Shown here in pieces: positions 51,209 to 58,920 of a stretch of DNA of 64,000 nt. The notes beneath the pieces were generated by a model. That model saw only the letters and a program-made list of their open reading frames with translations. It made no database searches and was not told where the DNA came from. The position numbers and the translations under genes are program-made. Numbering within the stretch: position 1 is the stretch's first letter; every line of letters starts with the position of its first letter. Source of the DNA: Prolixibacteraceae bacterium (GTDB taxonomy: Bacteria; Bacteroidota; Bacteroidia; Bacteroidales; Prolixibacteraceae); assembly GCA_019163175.1 (NCBI GenBank), contig JAFLKN010000045.1, positions 1 through 64,000 on the forward strand, read 5' to 3'.

Positions 51209-51732
51209 TAAAAAAAATTTCATTTATAATTGAACTATATTTGGCTGATTGTTACAAGAAAGCAAAAGTATATCAAAAATATCTTGGGGTGAAATTTGGT
51301 AAAGATGTTAGAATAACCGGGAAGATAAATTTTGGATCAGAGCCATTTTTAATTTCAGTAGGAAATCATGTAACGCTAGCACATAACGTAACTTTCCACA
51401 CTCATGACGGTGGAATATGGATTTTTAGAGAAGAATTTCCACAAATAAATATTTATGGTCCAATTAATATTGGAAATAACGTGTTTATTGGCAGCAATGT
51501 AATTATTCTGCCAAATGTTAAAATAGGAGATAATGTAGTAATTGGAGCTGGAAGTGTAGTTACCAAGTCTTTAGAATCCAATTGCATTTATGCCGGAAAT
51601 CCTGCTAAAATGATAAAAACAGTTGCTCAATATAAAGAAAAGGCTATCCAAAACGCAATTCATGTTGATAGTTCTAATATGCAATTTGCATCTATAATTA
51701 TAAAAGAAGAATTAAAAAAGTTTTCCAATTAG
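51205..51732 (+). CDS. LbH acyltransferase, second
   Basis: This 175-residue hexapeptide-repeat protein has FGKDVRITGKINFG, ISVGNHVTLAHNVTFHTHDGG (catalytic-type His residues) and the coils INIGNNVFIGSNVIILPNVKIGDNVVIGAGSVV, then YAGNPAKMI. The structure predicts acetyl-CoA-dependent O- or N-acetylation of a sugar. The start sits in the stop of the glycosyltransferase upstream (ATGA). It differs from the first acyltransferase in its central loop, so the polysaccharide probably carries two distinct acyl groups. Confidence 0.9.
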   Translation: MIKKISFIIELYLADCYKKAKVYQKYLGVKFGKDVRITGKINFGSEPFLISVGNHVTLAHNVTFHTHDGGIWIFREEFPQINIYGPINIGNNVFIGSNVIILPNVKIGDNVVIGAGSVVTKSLESNCIYAGNPAKMIKTVAQYKEKAIQNAIHVDSSNMQFASIIIKEELKKFSN

Positions 51733-51758
51733 AACAAGTGAAAATACAATCTCATAAA

Positions 51759-52871
51759 ATGAATGACGTGAAACAAAAATCTGTTTGCCTTCTAATTAAT
51801 ACATTAGATTCTGGCGGAGCAGAGAAGGTCTGTACTACAATTGGCAATGAACTTGCAAATAAAGGCTATAAGGTTGATCTTTGGGTCAGAAAAAGTGAAG
51901 AGACAACTCTTTCAAAAATTTTAGATAAAAGGATCAACGTTTCATATATGAATCGCGATCGAGTAAGGAAAAGCATTATTCCACTAATAAAACTGATAAA
52001 ATCAAGAAAGCCAGAAATTATTTTAGTTTTTGATATTGAATTTCTAATTTTCATACACCTATTGAGGAGTATTTTAAATTTTAATTTTAAAATTGTTGCG
52101 CGTAGTATAAATACACTTTCCATTGCTTACAAAGATCAAAAAGGATTTTGGAAAAAATTGATTTGGATACCATTAGCCAAGTACTTTCTGAATCGAACAG
52201 ATACAATAATTGCACAATCTTCTGGAATGAAAAATGATTTGATAAACTACTTTAATATACCTCAATCAAAAATTAAACTAATACATAATCCTGCAATTAA
52301 TCTAGATTTAAACGACAATAGTAAACAATTGATAAATAAAGATAGACTCGAGTTTGTATTTATTGGTCGATTATTTCCACCAAAAGGAATATTTTATTTG
52401 ATTGAAGCTTTTAATATTGCGTTAAAAATAGAACCTAAAATACATCTAACGATTGTTGGTGAAGGACCTGAAAAAACAAAATTAATTGAAGAGGTTAAAA
52501 GACTTAAAATTGAAGATTCGATTAGTTTTGCTGGATTTCAATCAAATCCTAAATTGTACTACCAAAAATCCATTGCAACAGTTTTAACATCCATTTATGA
52601 GGGATTTCCAAATGTTTTAGTAGAATCCATTGCCGAAGGTACACCTGTCATTTCATTTAATTGCCCAAGTGGTCCAATAGACATTATTGAACCAGAGGTA
52701 AATGGTATACTTGTGGAATATTTAAACATACAACGTTTCGCGGATGCAATTATTGATATTGCTACCGCAAAAATAAAGTTTGACTATTTCAAGGTAAAAG
52801 AATCAGCAAAAAAATTTGATCTTGATCAAATTGTAAAACAATATGAAGATATTCTATTTTTCCAAAAATAA
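51759..52871 (+). CDS. GT4-family glycosyltransferase
   Basis: This 370-residue enzyme has the canonical GT4 layout: VCLLINTLDSGGAEKVCTTIG at the N-terminus, FVFIGRLFPPKGIFYLIEAF and LTIVGEGPEKTKL in the donor domain, and SIYEGFPNVLVESIAEGTPVISF as the E-x7-E motif. I prefer ATG 51759 (MNDVKQKSV) over an in-frame GTG at 51738. Cytoplasmic, adding one residue to the repeat unit. It looks like the N-acetylgalactosamine/mannose-type group, but no specificity can be fixed. Confidence 0.92.
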   Translation: MNDVKQKSVCLLINTLDSGGAEKVCTTIGNELANKGYKVDLWVRKSEETTLSKILDKRINVSYMNRDRVRKSIIPLIKLIKSRKPEIILVFDIEFLIFIHLLRSILNFNFKIVARSINTLSIAYKDQKGFWKKLIWIPLAKYFLNRTDTIIAQSSGMKNDLINYFNIPQSKIKLIHNPAINLDLNDNSKQLINKDRLEFVFIGRLFPPKGIFYLIEAFNIALKIEPKIHLTIVGEGPEKTKLIEEVKRLKIEDSISFAGFQSNPKLYYQKSIATVLTSIYEGFPNVLVESIAEGTPVISFNCPSGPIDIIEPEVNGILVEYLNIQRFADAIIDIATAKIKFDYFKVKESAKKFDLDQIVKQYEDILFFQK

Positions 52872-52942
52872 ATCTACGAGAAATTTAAATATTCATTTTA
52901 GAGTTATCGAGAAATGATTAAAACCAGTTTATTCAACTATTT

Positions 52943-53995
52943 ATGCGGAAAAGAGTCTTAATAATAGCAACAAGCATTAAAACAAAGGGAGGAATCACTT
53001 CTGTTATAAAAGCATATAAACAAACCAGTTTATGGATAGATTGGAATTGTTATTGGTTGGCTACTCATATTGATAAAAATAAATTTGTAAAAATTTTATT
53101 TTTTCTATTTTCTCTTATTAAATTCTGCTTTTTGTTACCATTCTATTCAATTATTCATATACATTTTAGTGAACCCGCTTCAGCAGCAAGAAAATTAATT
53201 TTTGTCTATATTTCTAAAATTTTTGGAAAAAAAATTATAACTCATTTCCATTCCTTTAGTATTGAAACAACAATTAATAGTAAATATCAAAAACTTTATT
53301 ATGCAATCTTTTTTTCTTCTGATCAAATTGTTGTATTATCTGACCAGTGGAAAAAATGGATTAAAAATAAATGGCCTAATATTGAGCAACGAATTAGAGT
53401 AATATATAATCCATGCCCTTTATCAGAAATTAAAGAAAGTTTTAACAAAAAAACGAAAACAATTATTTATGCTGGGATACTTAATCAAAGAAAGGGATAT
53501 TCTGATTTAATCAAAGCTTTTGCATTAATAGCCAAATCAAAAAGAGATTGGAAAATTATTTTTGCAGGTAATGGTGAAATAGAAAAAGCAAAACTACTGG
53601 CGAATGACTATCAAATTGAGGATCAAGTAATTTTTATGGGTTGGATAATTGGTGAACAAAAGGATAAACTATTTCGAGATGCATCCATTTTTTGTTTACC
53701 TAGTTATGCAGAAGGATTTCCAATGGCTGTGCTGGATGCATTTTCATACGGATTACCTGTAATTACAACTCCAGTTGGTGGATTACCAGATATACTCAGT
53801 GATAAAAAAAATGCTCTATTAGTAAACCCTGGTGATATCTCTGCATTGTCTGATGCCCTTGAATTAATGATAGATGATGAGACGTTAAGGAATCAAATTT
53901 CCTGTGAATCCAAACGTTTAAGTCAAACAATTTTTAGCTTAGTAAATATTTCAGACCAACTGGACAACCTTTATTATGAGTTATCTCATTCCTAA
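52943..53995 (+). CDS. GT4-family glycosyltransferase
   Basis: This 350-residue GT-B enzyme opens with KRVLIIATSIKTKGGITSVIKAY, followed by HFHSFSIET, IYAGILNQRKGYSDLIKAF, IFAGNGEIEKAKLL, and the donor motif PSYAEGFPMAVLDAFSYGLPVITT. Note Asp (LDAFSYG) where many GT4 enzymes have Glu in the second position of the E-x7-E motif; both are known in active enzymes. It is flanked by 71- and 160-base AT-rich gaps without recognisable signals. Confidence 0.92.
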   Translation: MRKRVLIIATSIKTKGGITSVIKAYKQTSLWIDWNCYWLATHIDKNKFVKILFFLFSLIKFCFLLPFYSIIHIHFSEPASAARKLIFVYISKIFGKKIITHFHSFSIETTINSKYQKLYYAIFFSSDQIVVLSDQWKKWIKNKWPNIEQRIRVIYNPCPLSEIKESFNKKTKTIIYAGILNQRKGYSDLIKAFALIAKSKRDWKIIFAGNGEIEKAKLLANDYQIEDQVIFMGWIIGEQKDKLFRDASIFCLPSYAEGFPMAVLDAFSYGLPVITTPVGGLPDILSDKKNALLVNPGDISALSDALELMIDDETLRNQISCESKRLSQTIFSLVNISDQLDNLYYELSHS

Positions 53996-54155
53996 TTATT
54001 TATAGAGTTGAAACTGGAAAGAATAAAATAGTACAGAATTATTATATTTATCTTATAAAGTTTTAATATTGACTTGCAAAGTATTAACTTAAACAGATTA
54101 ATAATGTATTTTTCAAAATTTAAAATCTATTTTTTACAATTCATAATTAAAATAA

Positions 54156-54908
54156 ATGCAAATGATGAAATTTATAAATACTATCGGTTTTAATATTTTT
54201 TCAGATGAATTATCAAAAATATCTCTTGAAAATAAAAAATGTATAATAATTAATACGATGAGCCCAAATTCTTATGGGATTTCTACTAAAGATAACAATT
54301 TTAGAAATGCATTATTGGATAGTGATTATTTAGTTCTCGATGGCGTCTATTTTGCATTGGCTTCAATATTCTTATCAGGTAAGAATATAAAAAAAAATCA
54401 AGGCCCTGAAGTATTTTATCATTTTATGAATCGAGTAAATTTAAAAAAAGGTAAAGTTTTTTTTTTAGGTTCTAGCAAAGAAACATTGAATAAAATAAAA
54501 TTTAAGGCTAAAGTCGATTACCCTAACATTATAGTTGAAACTTATTCCCCACCTTATAAAAACATATTCTCAGATGAAGATAACCATCAAATGATAGAAG
54601 CAATTAATACCTTTTCTCCCGATTTACTCCTAGTCGGAATGACATGTCCCAAACAGGAAAAATGGGCTTACTACAACAGAAAAAATTTAAATTCCACATT
54701 GATATGTTGTGTTGGCGCCGTTTTTGATTGGTATGCTGGTAATAGCAAGCCAATTGCTCCCATTTGGTGGAAATTACGGTTAGCATGGCTAGTCCGTACT
54801 ATCCAACGACCAGAAATTATCAAAAGATACCCTAATATAGGAATATTTTTAGGACATTTATTATTAGCCTTTCTAGGCTTAAAAAAGTATAAATATGACA
54901 AAATCTAA
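54156..54908 (+). CDS. WecG/TagA/CpsF-family glycosyltransferase (GT26)
   Basis: This 250-residue protein has NTMSPNSYGISTKDNNF, LDGVYFALAS, KVFFLGSSKETLNK, LLVGMTCPKQEKWAYYNR, GAVFDWYAGNSKPIAP and WWKLRLAWLVRTIQRP, the family motifs of WecG/TagA/CpsF (PF03808). These are membrane-associated transferases that usually add the second sugar (ManNAc or ManNAcA) to the lipid-linked primer. It complements the WecA-like initiating transferase at 57820. ATG 54156 is followed closely by two more Met codons, so the exact start is uncertain by up to three residues. The 3' end overlaps the next gene by 14 bases. Confidence 0.92.
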   Translation: MQMMKFINTIGFNIFSDELSKISLENKKCIIINTMSPNSYGISTKDNNFRNALLDSDYLVLDGVYFALASIFLSGKNIKKNQGPEVFYHFMNRVNLKKGKVFFLGSSKETLNKIKFKAKVDYPNIIVETYSPPYKNIFSDEDNHQMIEAINTFSPDLLLVGMTCPKQEKWAYYNRKNLNSTLICCVGAVFDWYAGNSKPIAPIWWKLRLAWLVRTIQRPEIIKRYPNIGIFLGHLLLAFLGLKKYKYDKI

Positions 54909-55938
54909 AATCAATCTTGGAATAATCGGTATTGGACGAATGGGGATAACTCATTTTTCGATTATCAATAGTCATCCAGATGTAAACATAAAAGCAGTAG
55001 TTGATACTTCAGGACTTATCCTGTCGTTGTTTGACAAGTACATAAAGGGAGTAAATACATATAAAGATTATACCGATCTTTTTAAATCTGAAACACTCGA
55101 CGCTGTCATTATTTGCACTCCTCCCACGCTACACTATCCCATTGCAATAGAAGCTGCAAAGAAAAACATTCATGTTTTTTCGGAAAAGCCTTTTACTACA
55201 AAAAAGATACTTGGAAAGGAACTTGCTGAATTGTTTGAACAAAAAGGTCTGGTAAATCAAGTTGGCTATGTAAATCGGTTCAATGATGTTTTTGCCAAAG
55301 TCAAGGAATATCTCGAATTGGGAATTATCGGAAACGTGATACGCTTTAAATCGGAAATGTTTAGCCGAACCATAACCAAGGCAGAAGAAGGAAATACATG
55401 GCGCGACTCGCATGAAAATGGTGGCGGTGCATTGTTTGAAGTTGCCTCACATGCAATAGACCTGATCATTTTTCTGGTTGGAAAACCCGACAAAATAACC
55501 GGATCGAGCCTATCCAAAGTCTATTCAAAAAATGTAGAAGACACCGTTTTTGCCACCATGCTTTATAAGAGCGGAATTTCTGGCACACTAAATGTAAACT
55601 GGAGCGACGAAAGTTATCGTAAGCCCACCAATAAAATTGAGATATTTGGGACTGAAGGTAAGATATTAGCCGACCAGCATGGAATTAAGATCTACATGAA
55701 AAATGCGAATTCAGAACACAATTTGAAAGAAGGTTGGAATAGCATTTATATTACTGATGTATTTAAACCGGTTCCATTCTATGTTAGAGGCAATGAATTC
55801 ACCAGTGAATTGTATCACTTTATTGATTGCATTAACGATCGAAAAATAAAAAACAGATGCAGTTTTGGCGATGCAACCGGAACACTGGAAGCCATTGAAG
55901 CAATTTTAAACGATTACGAACAGAACGGAAAATTTTAA
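54895..55938 (+). CDS. Gfo/Idh/MocA-family oxidoreductase
   Basis: This 347-residue NAD(P)-binding protein has NLGIIGIGRMGITHFSII (Rossmann G-x-G-x-x-G), ICTPPTLHYPIAIEAAKKNIHVFSEKPF (the EKP motif, catalytic Lys) and a GGGALFEVASHAIDL C-terminal substrate domain. Members oxidise or dehydrogenate sugars, for example UDP-GlcNAc or UDP-GlcNAcA C3 oxidation. It overlaps the WecG-like gene by 14 bases and is 2 bases from the next unknown gene, so these three are coupled. Base composition is closer to the flanking chromosome than that of the preceding glycosyltransferases, suggesting a different history. Confidence 0.92.
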   Translation: MTKSKINLGIIGIGRMGITHFSIINSHPDVNIKAVVDTSGLILSLFDKYIKGVNTYKDYTDLFKSETLDAVIICTPPTLHYPIAIEAAKKNIHVFSEKPFTTKKILGKELAELFEQKGLVNQVGYVNRFNDVFAKVKEYLELGIIGNVIRFKSEMFSRTITKAEEGNTWRDSHENGGGALFEVASHAIDLIIFLVGKPDKITGSSLSKVYSKNVEDTVFATMLYKSGISGTLNVNWSDESYRKPTNKIEIFGTEGKILADQHGIKIYMKNANSEHNLKEGWNSIYITDVFKPVPFYVRGNEFTSELYHFIDCINDRKIKNRCSFGDATGTLEAIEAILNDYEQNGKF

Positions 55939-55940
55939 CT

Positions 55941-56819
55941 ATGGAACCTATTGATAAAATTGTTTTTGGAGACAATCAGTTTTTTGGCATCAATCACATG
56001 TCACAAGAAAAAGCTCAACAATTGTCCGAAAAATTTCATGATCTGTCAAGCATTATAAATGTTTACGAGATGGCATTCGATTCCGGAATCAGGGCAATCA
56101 TGCTGAATAGCAACGACAGAGCAAAAAGTATTTGCGAACATTTTAAAGATAACAAATCTAAATATCCTGAATTAAGTTGGTATCCGTCAATTCCCTATCC
56201 ACACAAATATGCCAATCTGATCAGTGAAAAAGGAATTATCCCCACAATAAACGAAATCCTCTTTAAAGATAACTCGGCAATGGGTTTGCTTGGAATGATT
56301 GCAACCGGAAGTGCTGCTGTTTTTGGGAAAGATGCAATTAAGATGATGAAGATGCTTATTGATGTTGAAATGAGGATGTATAAAGGCTTAAATATAAAAG
56401 CTATTTTTCTTCAGAATATCATTACAGATTTATTGTTGGGCTATGATGTAAAAGAAATATTCGTAGAATATTGTCACTACATTAAAATCAAATACAAAGT
56501 ATTGCCAGGTTTAATCACACAGAATATGCCAAAGCTGCTGGAGAAACTTCAGGAATGGGAAATTGAAGAGGTTGTAATCTGCAGTTCGTTCAATAAAATA
56601 GGGTATTTAATGTCGCCAAATATTGAAAGTTATACAAATGCTGCAACTAAAAATGATGCATCAAAATATCAGATTATGGCAATGTCTACCTTAGCCTCAG
56701 GAGCAATAAGAGCAAAGGAAGCTTACGAATTTATTAATCAGCAAAATGTTCAATCGGTAGTTTTTGGAGCATCTTCAAAGAAACACATAGAAGAAACCAT
56801 ATCGTTGATCAAACTATAA
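55941..56819 (+). CDS. Unrecognised protein coupled to the Gfo/Idh/MocA gene
   Basis: This 292-residue cytoplasmic protein has no signal peptide. It starts EPIDKIVFGDNQFFGINHMSQEKA and ends VVFGASSKKHIEETISLIKL; the middle contains LSWYPSIPYPHKYANLI, NIITDLLLGYDVKEIF and MAMSTLASGAIRAKEAYEFI. The first and last strands (I-V-F-G near the start, V-V-F-G-A-S-S near the end) and the alternating pattern suggest a TIM-barrel enzyme, perhaps distantly like aldo/keto reductases. I do not recognise the family. Being 2 bases behind the Gfo/Idh/MocA gene, it probably acts on the same sugar. Its function should be treated as open. Confidence 0.8.
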   Translation: MEPIDKIVFGDNQFFGINHMSQEKAQQLSEKFHDLSSIINVYEMAFDSGIRAIMLNSNDRAKSICEHFKDNKSKYPELSWYPSIPYPHKYANLISEKGIIPTINEILFKDNSAMGLLGMIATGSAAVFGKDAIKMMKMLIDVEMRMYKGLNIKAIFLQNIITDLLLGYDVKEIFVEYCHYIKIKYKVLPGLITQNMPKLLEKLQEWEIEEVVICSSFNKIGYLMSPNIESYTNAATKNDASKYQIMAMSTLASGAIRAKEAYEFINQQNVQSVVFGASSKKHIEETISLIKL

Positions 56820-56846
56820 GTTTCGGGTTCTGAAATTCCTAAATAT

Positions 56847-57803
56847 ATGAATACAATTCTGGTGAGTGGGGCTTATGGATTTGTGGGATCGAACCTTTCA
56901 AAATACCTTGGAGCAAAGAAGGAATACAACCTTTTTGCTTTAGATATTCAAAAAAAGGAATTGACTAATTATAATGAGCAGTTTGTATGGCAGGATTTGC
57001 CACAAATGGATTTCAATAGAATAGACACCATTATTCATCTTGCTGGAAAGGCTCACGACACCAAAAATACGAGTAAGGCAGAGGAATATTTCGAAATAAA
57101 CGTTGGCTTAACCAAATTAATTTTCGACAAATTTTTAGAATCAAAAGCTAAAATATTCATCTATTTTAGTTCGGTAAAAGCAGTAACAGACTCTGTCAAA
57201 AATAATATGCTTACTGAAGATGATATTCCAAATCCGCAAACACCTTATGGAAAATCGAAGCTGGAAGCTGAAAAGTATATTTTGAGTCAGGAATTACCGG
57301 AAGGAAAGAAAATTTACATTTTAAGGCCAGCGATGATTCACGGGCCTGGGAATAAAGGCAATTTGAACTTACTATATAAGCTTGTTTCAAAAGGTATTCC
57401 CTACCCTCTCGGTGCATTTATAAATCAACGTTCTTTCACCTCAATCGATAATTTGAATTTTATCATTGAACAACTCATGCAAAGGAACATTCAATCCGGA
57501 ATTTATCAGATAGCCGACAGTGAACCTTTATCGACAAATCAATTAATTGAACTTATAGCTTTGTCAATTGGTAAAGATCCAAAAATTTGGAAACTACCGA
57601 TTGGATTAGTAAAAGTCGTCGCCAGTTTAGGCGACATTTTACCAATACCTTTAAACTCTGAGAAACTAAAAAAGCTGACCGAGAACTATGTGGTTTCAAA
57701 TAAAAAAATAACAGACTCGCTTCAAGTTTCATTACCAGTTTCAGCAAAAGATGGGATGAAAATTACATTGAATAGGTTCAAAATACATAGTACTGATTTT
57801 TAA
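56847..57803 (+). CDS. NAD-dependent sugar epimerase/reductase (WbpV-like)
   Basis: This 318-residue extended short-chain-dehydrogenase enzyme has VSGAYGFVGSNL (NAD motif), IIHLAGKAHDTKNT, YFSSVKAV, the catalytic PYGKSKLEAEKYI (Tyr-x3-Lys) and ILRPAMIHGPGNKGNLNLLYKLV. The pattern matches reductases/epimerases such as WbpV/WbjF or FnlB, which act on the 4-keto product of a C4,6-dehydratase. The CapD/WbpM-like dehydratase at 58921 would provide that product, giving UDP-QuiNAc or UDP-FucNAc. It is the natural partner of the WecA-like gene just downstream (17 bases). Confidence 0.9.
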   Translation: MNTILVSGAYGFVGSNLSKYLGAKKEYNLFALDIQKKELTNYNEQFVWQDLPQMDFNRIDTIIHLAGKAHDTKNTSKAEEYFEINVGLTKLIFDKFLESKAKIFIYFSSVKAVTDSVKNNMLTEDDIPNPQTPYGKSKLEAEKYILSQELPEGKKIYILRPAMIHGPGNKGNLNLLYKLVSKGIPYPLGAFINQRSFTSIDNLNFIIEQLMQRNIQSGIYQIADSEPLSTNQLIELIALSIGKDPKIWKLPIGLVKVVASLGDILPIPLNSEKLKKLTENYVVSNKKITDSLQVSLPVSAKDGMKITLNRFKIHSTDF

Positions 57804-57819
57804 AATTTAGTTTTCACTT

Positions 57820-58806
57820 ATGAACTATTTAATACTAAGTATTATTCTAACAATTATATTGAAAACATATATCAATTTAGCAGATCGATTTAATATTATT
57901 GACAAACCAAATAATAGAAGTTCTCACAGCAAAAATACGATAAGAGGTGGTGGTATAATTTTCCCAATTGCCGCATTAATTTGGTTTATTTGGTCTGGGT
58001 TTCACTATCCTATGTTTTTTGCAGGTTTAAGTTTAATAAGCTTGATTAGTTTTTGGGATGATATATCACCATTAAGTGCAAGAATCAGGCTTACAGTTCA
58101 GCTTACCGCTATATTTTTGATGTTCATGGAGTTGGGCATTGATCTATTACCATGGTGGGCTTGGCTGATTATTTTAATTCTTGCTACTGGTATAATCAAT
58201 GCATTTAACTTTATGGACGGTATAAATGGTATTACAGGTGGATATAGTCTTTCTGTTCTGTCCGGAATTTGGTTGGTCAATAATTATCAGCATCAATTTA
58301 TAGAGAACGAGTTCATTTATTTAATTAGCATCTCGTTGGTAATTTTTGGATTTTTTAATTTTCGAAAAAAAGCGATTTGTTTTGCCGGAGATGTTGGATC
58401 TGTTTCAATTGCATTTATACTAACTTTTATACTTGCGAAACTGATTTTACTAACAAGCAATCCGCTCTATATACTTTTTTTTAGCCTATATGGGGTTGAC
58501 ACAATTTCGACAATTATCTATAGATTATGGAAAAAAGAAAATATTTTCGAAGCACATCGCAAACATCTTTACCAATTGGTGTCAAACGAACTTAAAATAT
58601 CTCAATTACATGTAGCTTTTGTCTATTCTACCCTACAACTTCTGATTTGTGCAGTCACTTTTCTGATAATAAAAAACGATAATTCAGGCTCAACAAATTG
58701 GTTATTTGGAATTTGTTCTTTAAGTTTGATCACAATCATATTTATTGGGTTAAGGTTTAATATCAATAAAAAGGTTGATAAACAAAAGAACCTTAATACT
58801 GTTTAA
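57820..58806 (+). CDS. WecA/WbpL-like undecaprenyl-phosphate sugar-1-phosphate transferase
   Basis: This 328-residue membrane protein has about ten helices. Signature motifs of the MraY/WecA family are present: SSHSKNTIRGGGI, SFWDDISPLSARIRL (Asp-Asp), NAFNFMDGINGITGG (N-x-x-N-x-x-D type), CFAGDVGS and AHRKHLYQ (the HxH-like loop). It transfers a sugar-1-phosphate, probably a 6-deoxy-HexNAc or GlcNAc, to undecaprenyl phosphate and so starts repeat-unit synthesis. The preceding epimerase and following dehydratase would make its donor. The initiating enzyme is encoded late in the locus, typical of WbpL-type modules. Confidence 0.93.
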   Translation: MNYLILSIILTIILKTYINLADRFNIIDKPNNRSSHSKNTIRGGGIIFPIAALIWFIWSGFHYPMFFAGLSLISLISFWDDISPLSARIRLTVQLTAIFLMFMELGIDLLPWWAWLIILILATGIINAFNFMDGINGITGGYSLSVLSGIWLVNNYQHQFIENEFIYLISISLVIFGFFNFRKKAICFAGDVGSVSIAFILTFILAKLILLTSNPLYILFFSLYGVDTISTIIYRLWKKENIFEAHRKHLYQLVSNELKISQLHVAFVYSTLQLLICAVTFLIIKNDNSGSTNWLFGICSLSLITIIFIGLRFNINKKVDKQKNLNTV

Positions 58807-58920
58807 TTTAGAGCTGAAATATATAGATGGAGGTTGAATTTCAACTGATTGAAGAATGCCGCTAAATTTTTGTGTAGGAAACAACTATTAGTGCGGAAAA
58901 TAAAAATAAAAAACGGATCT

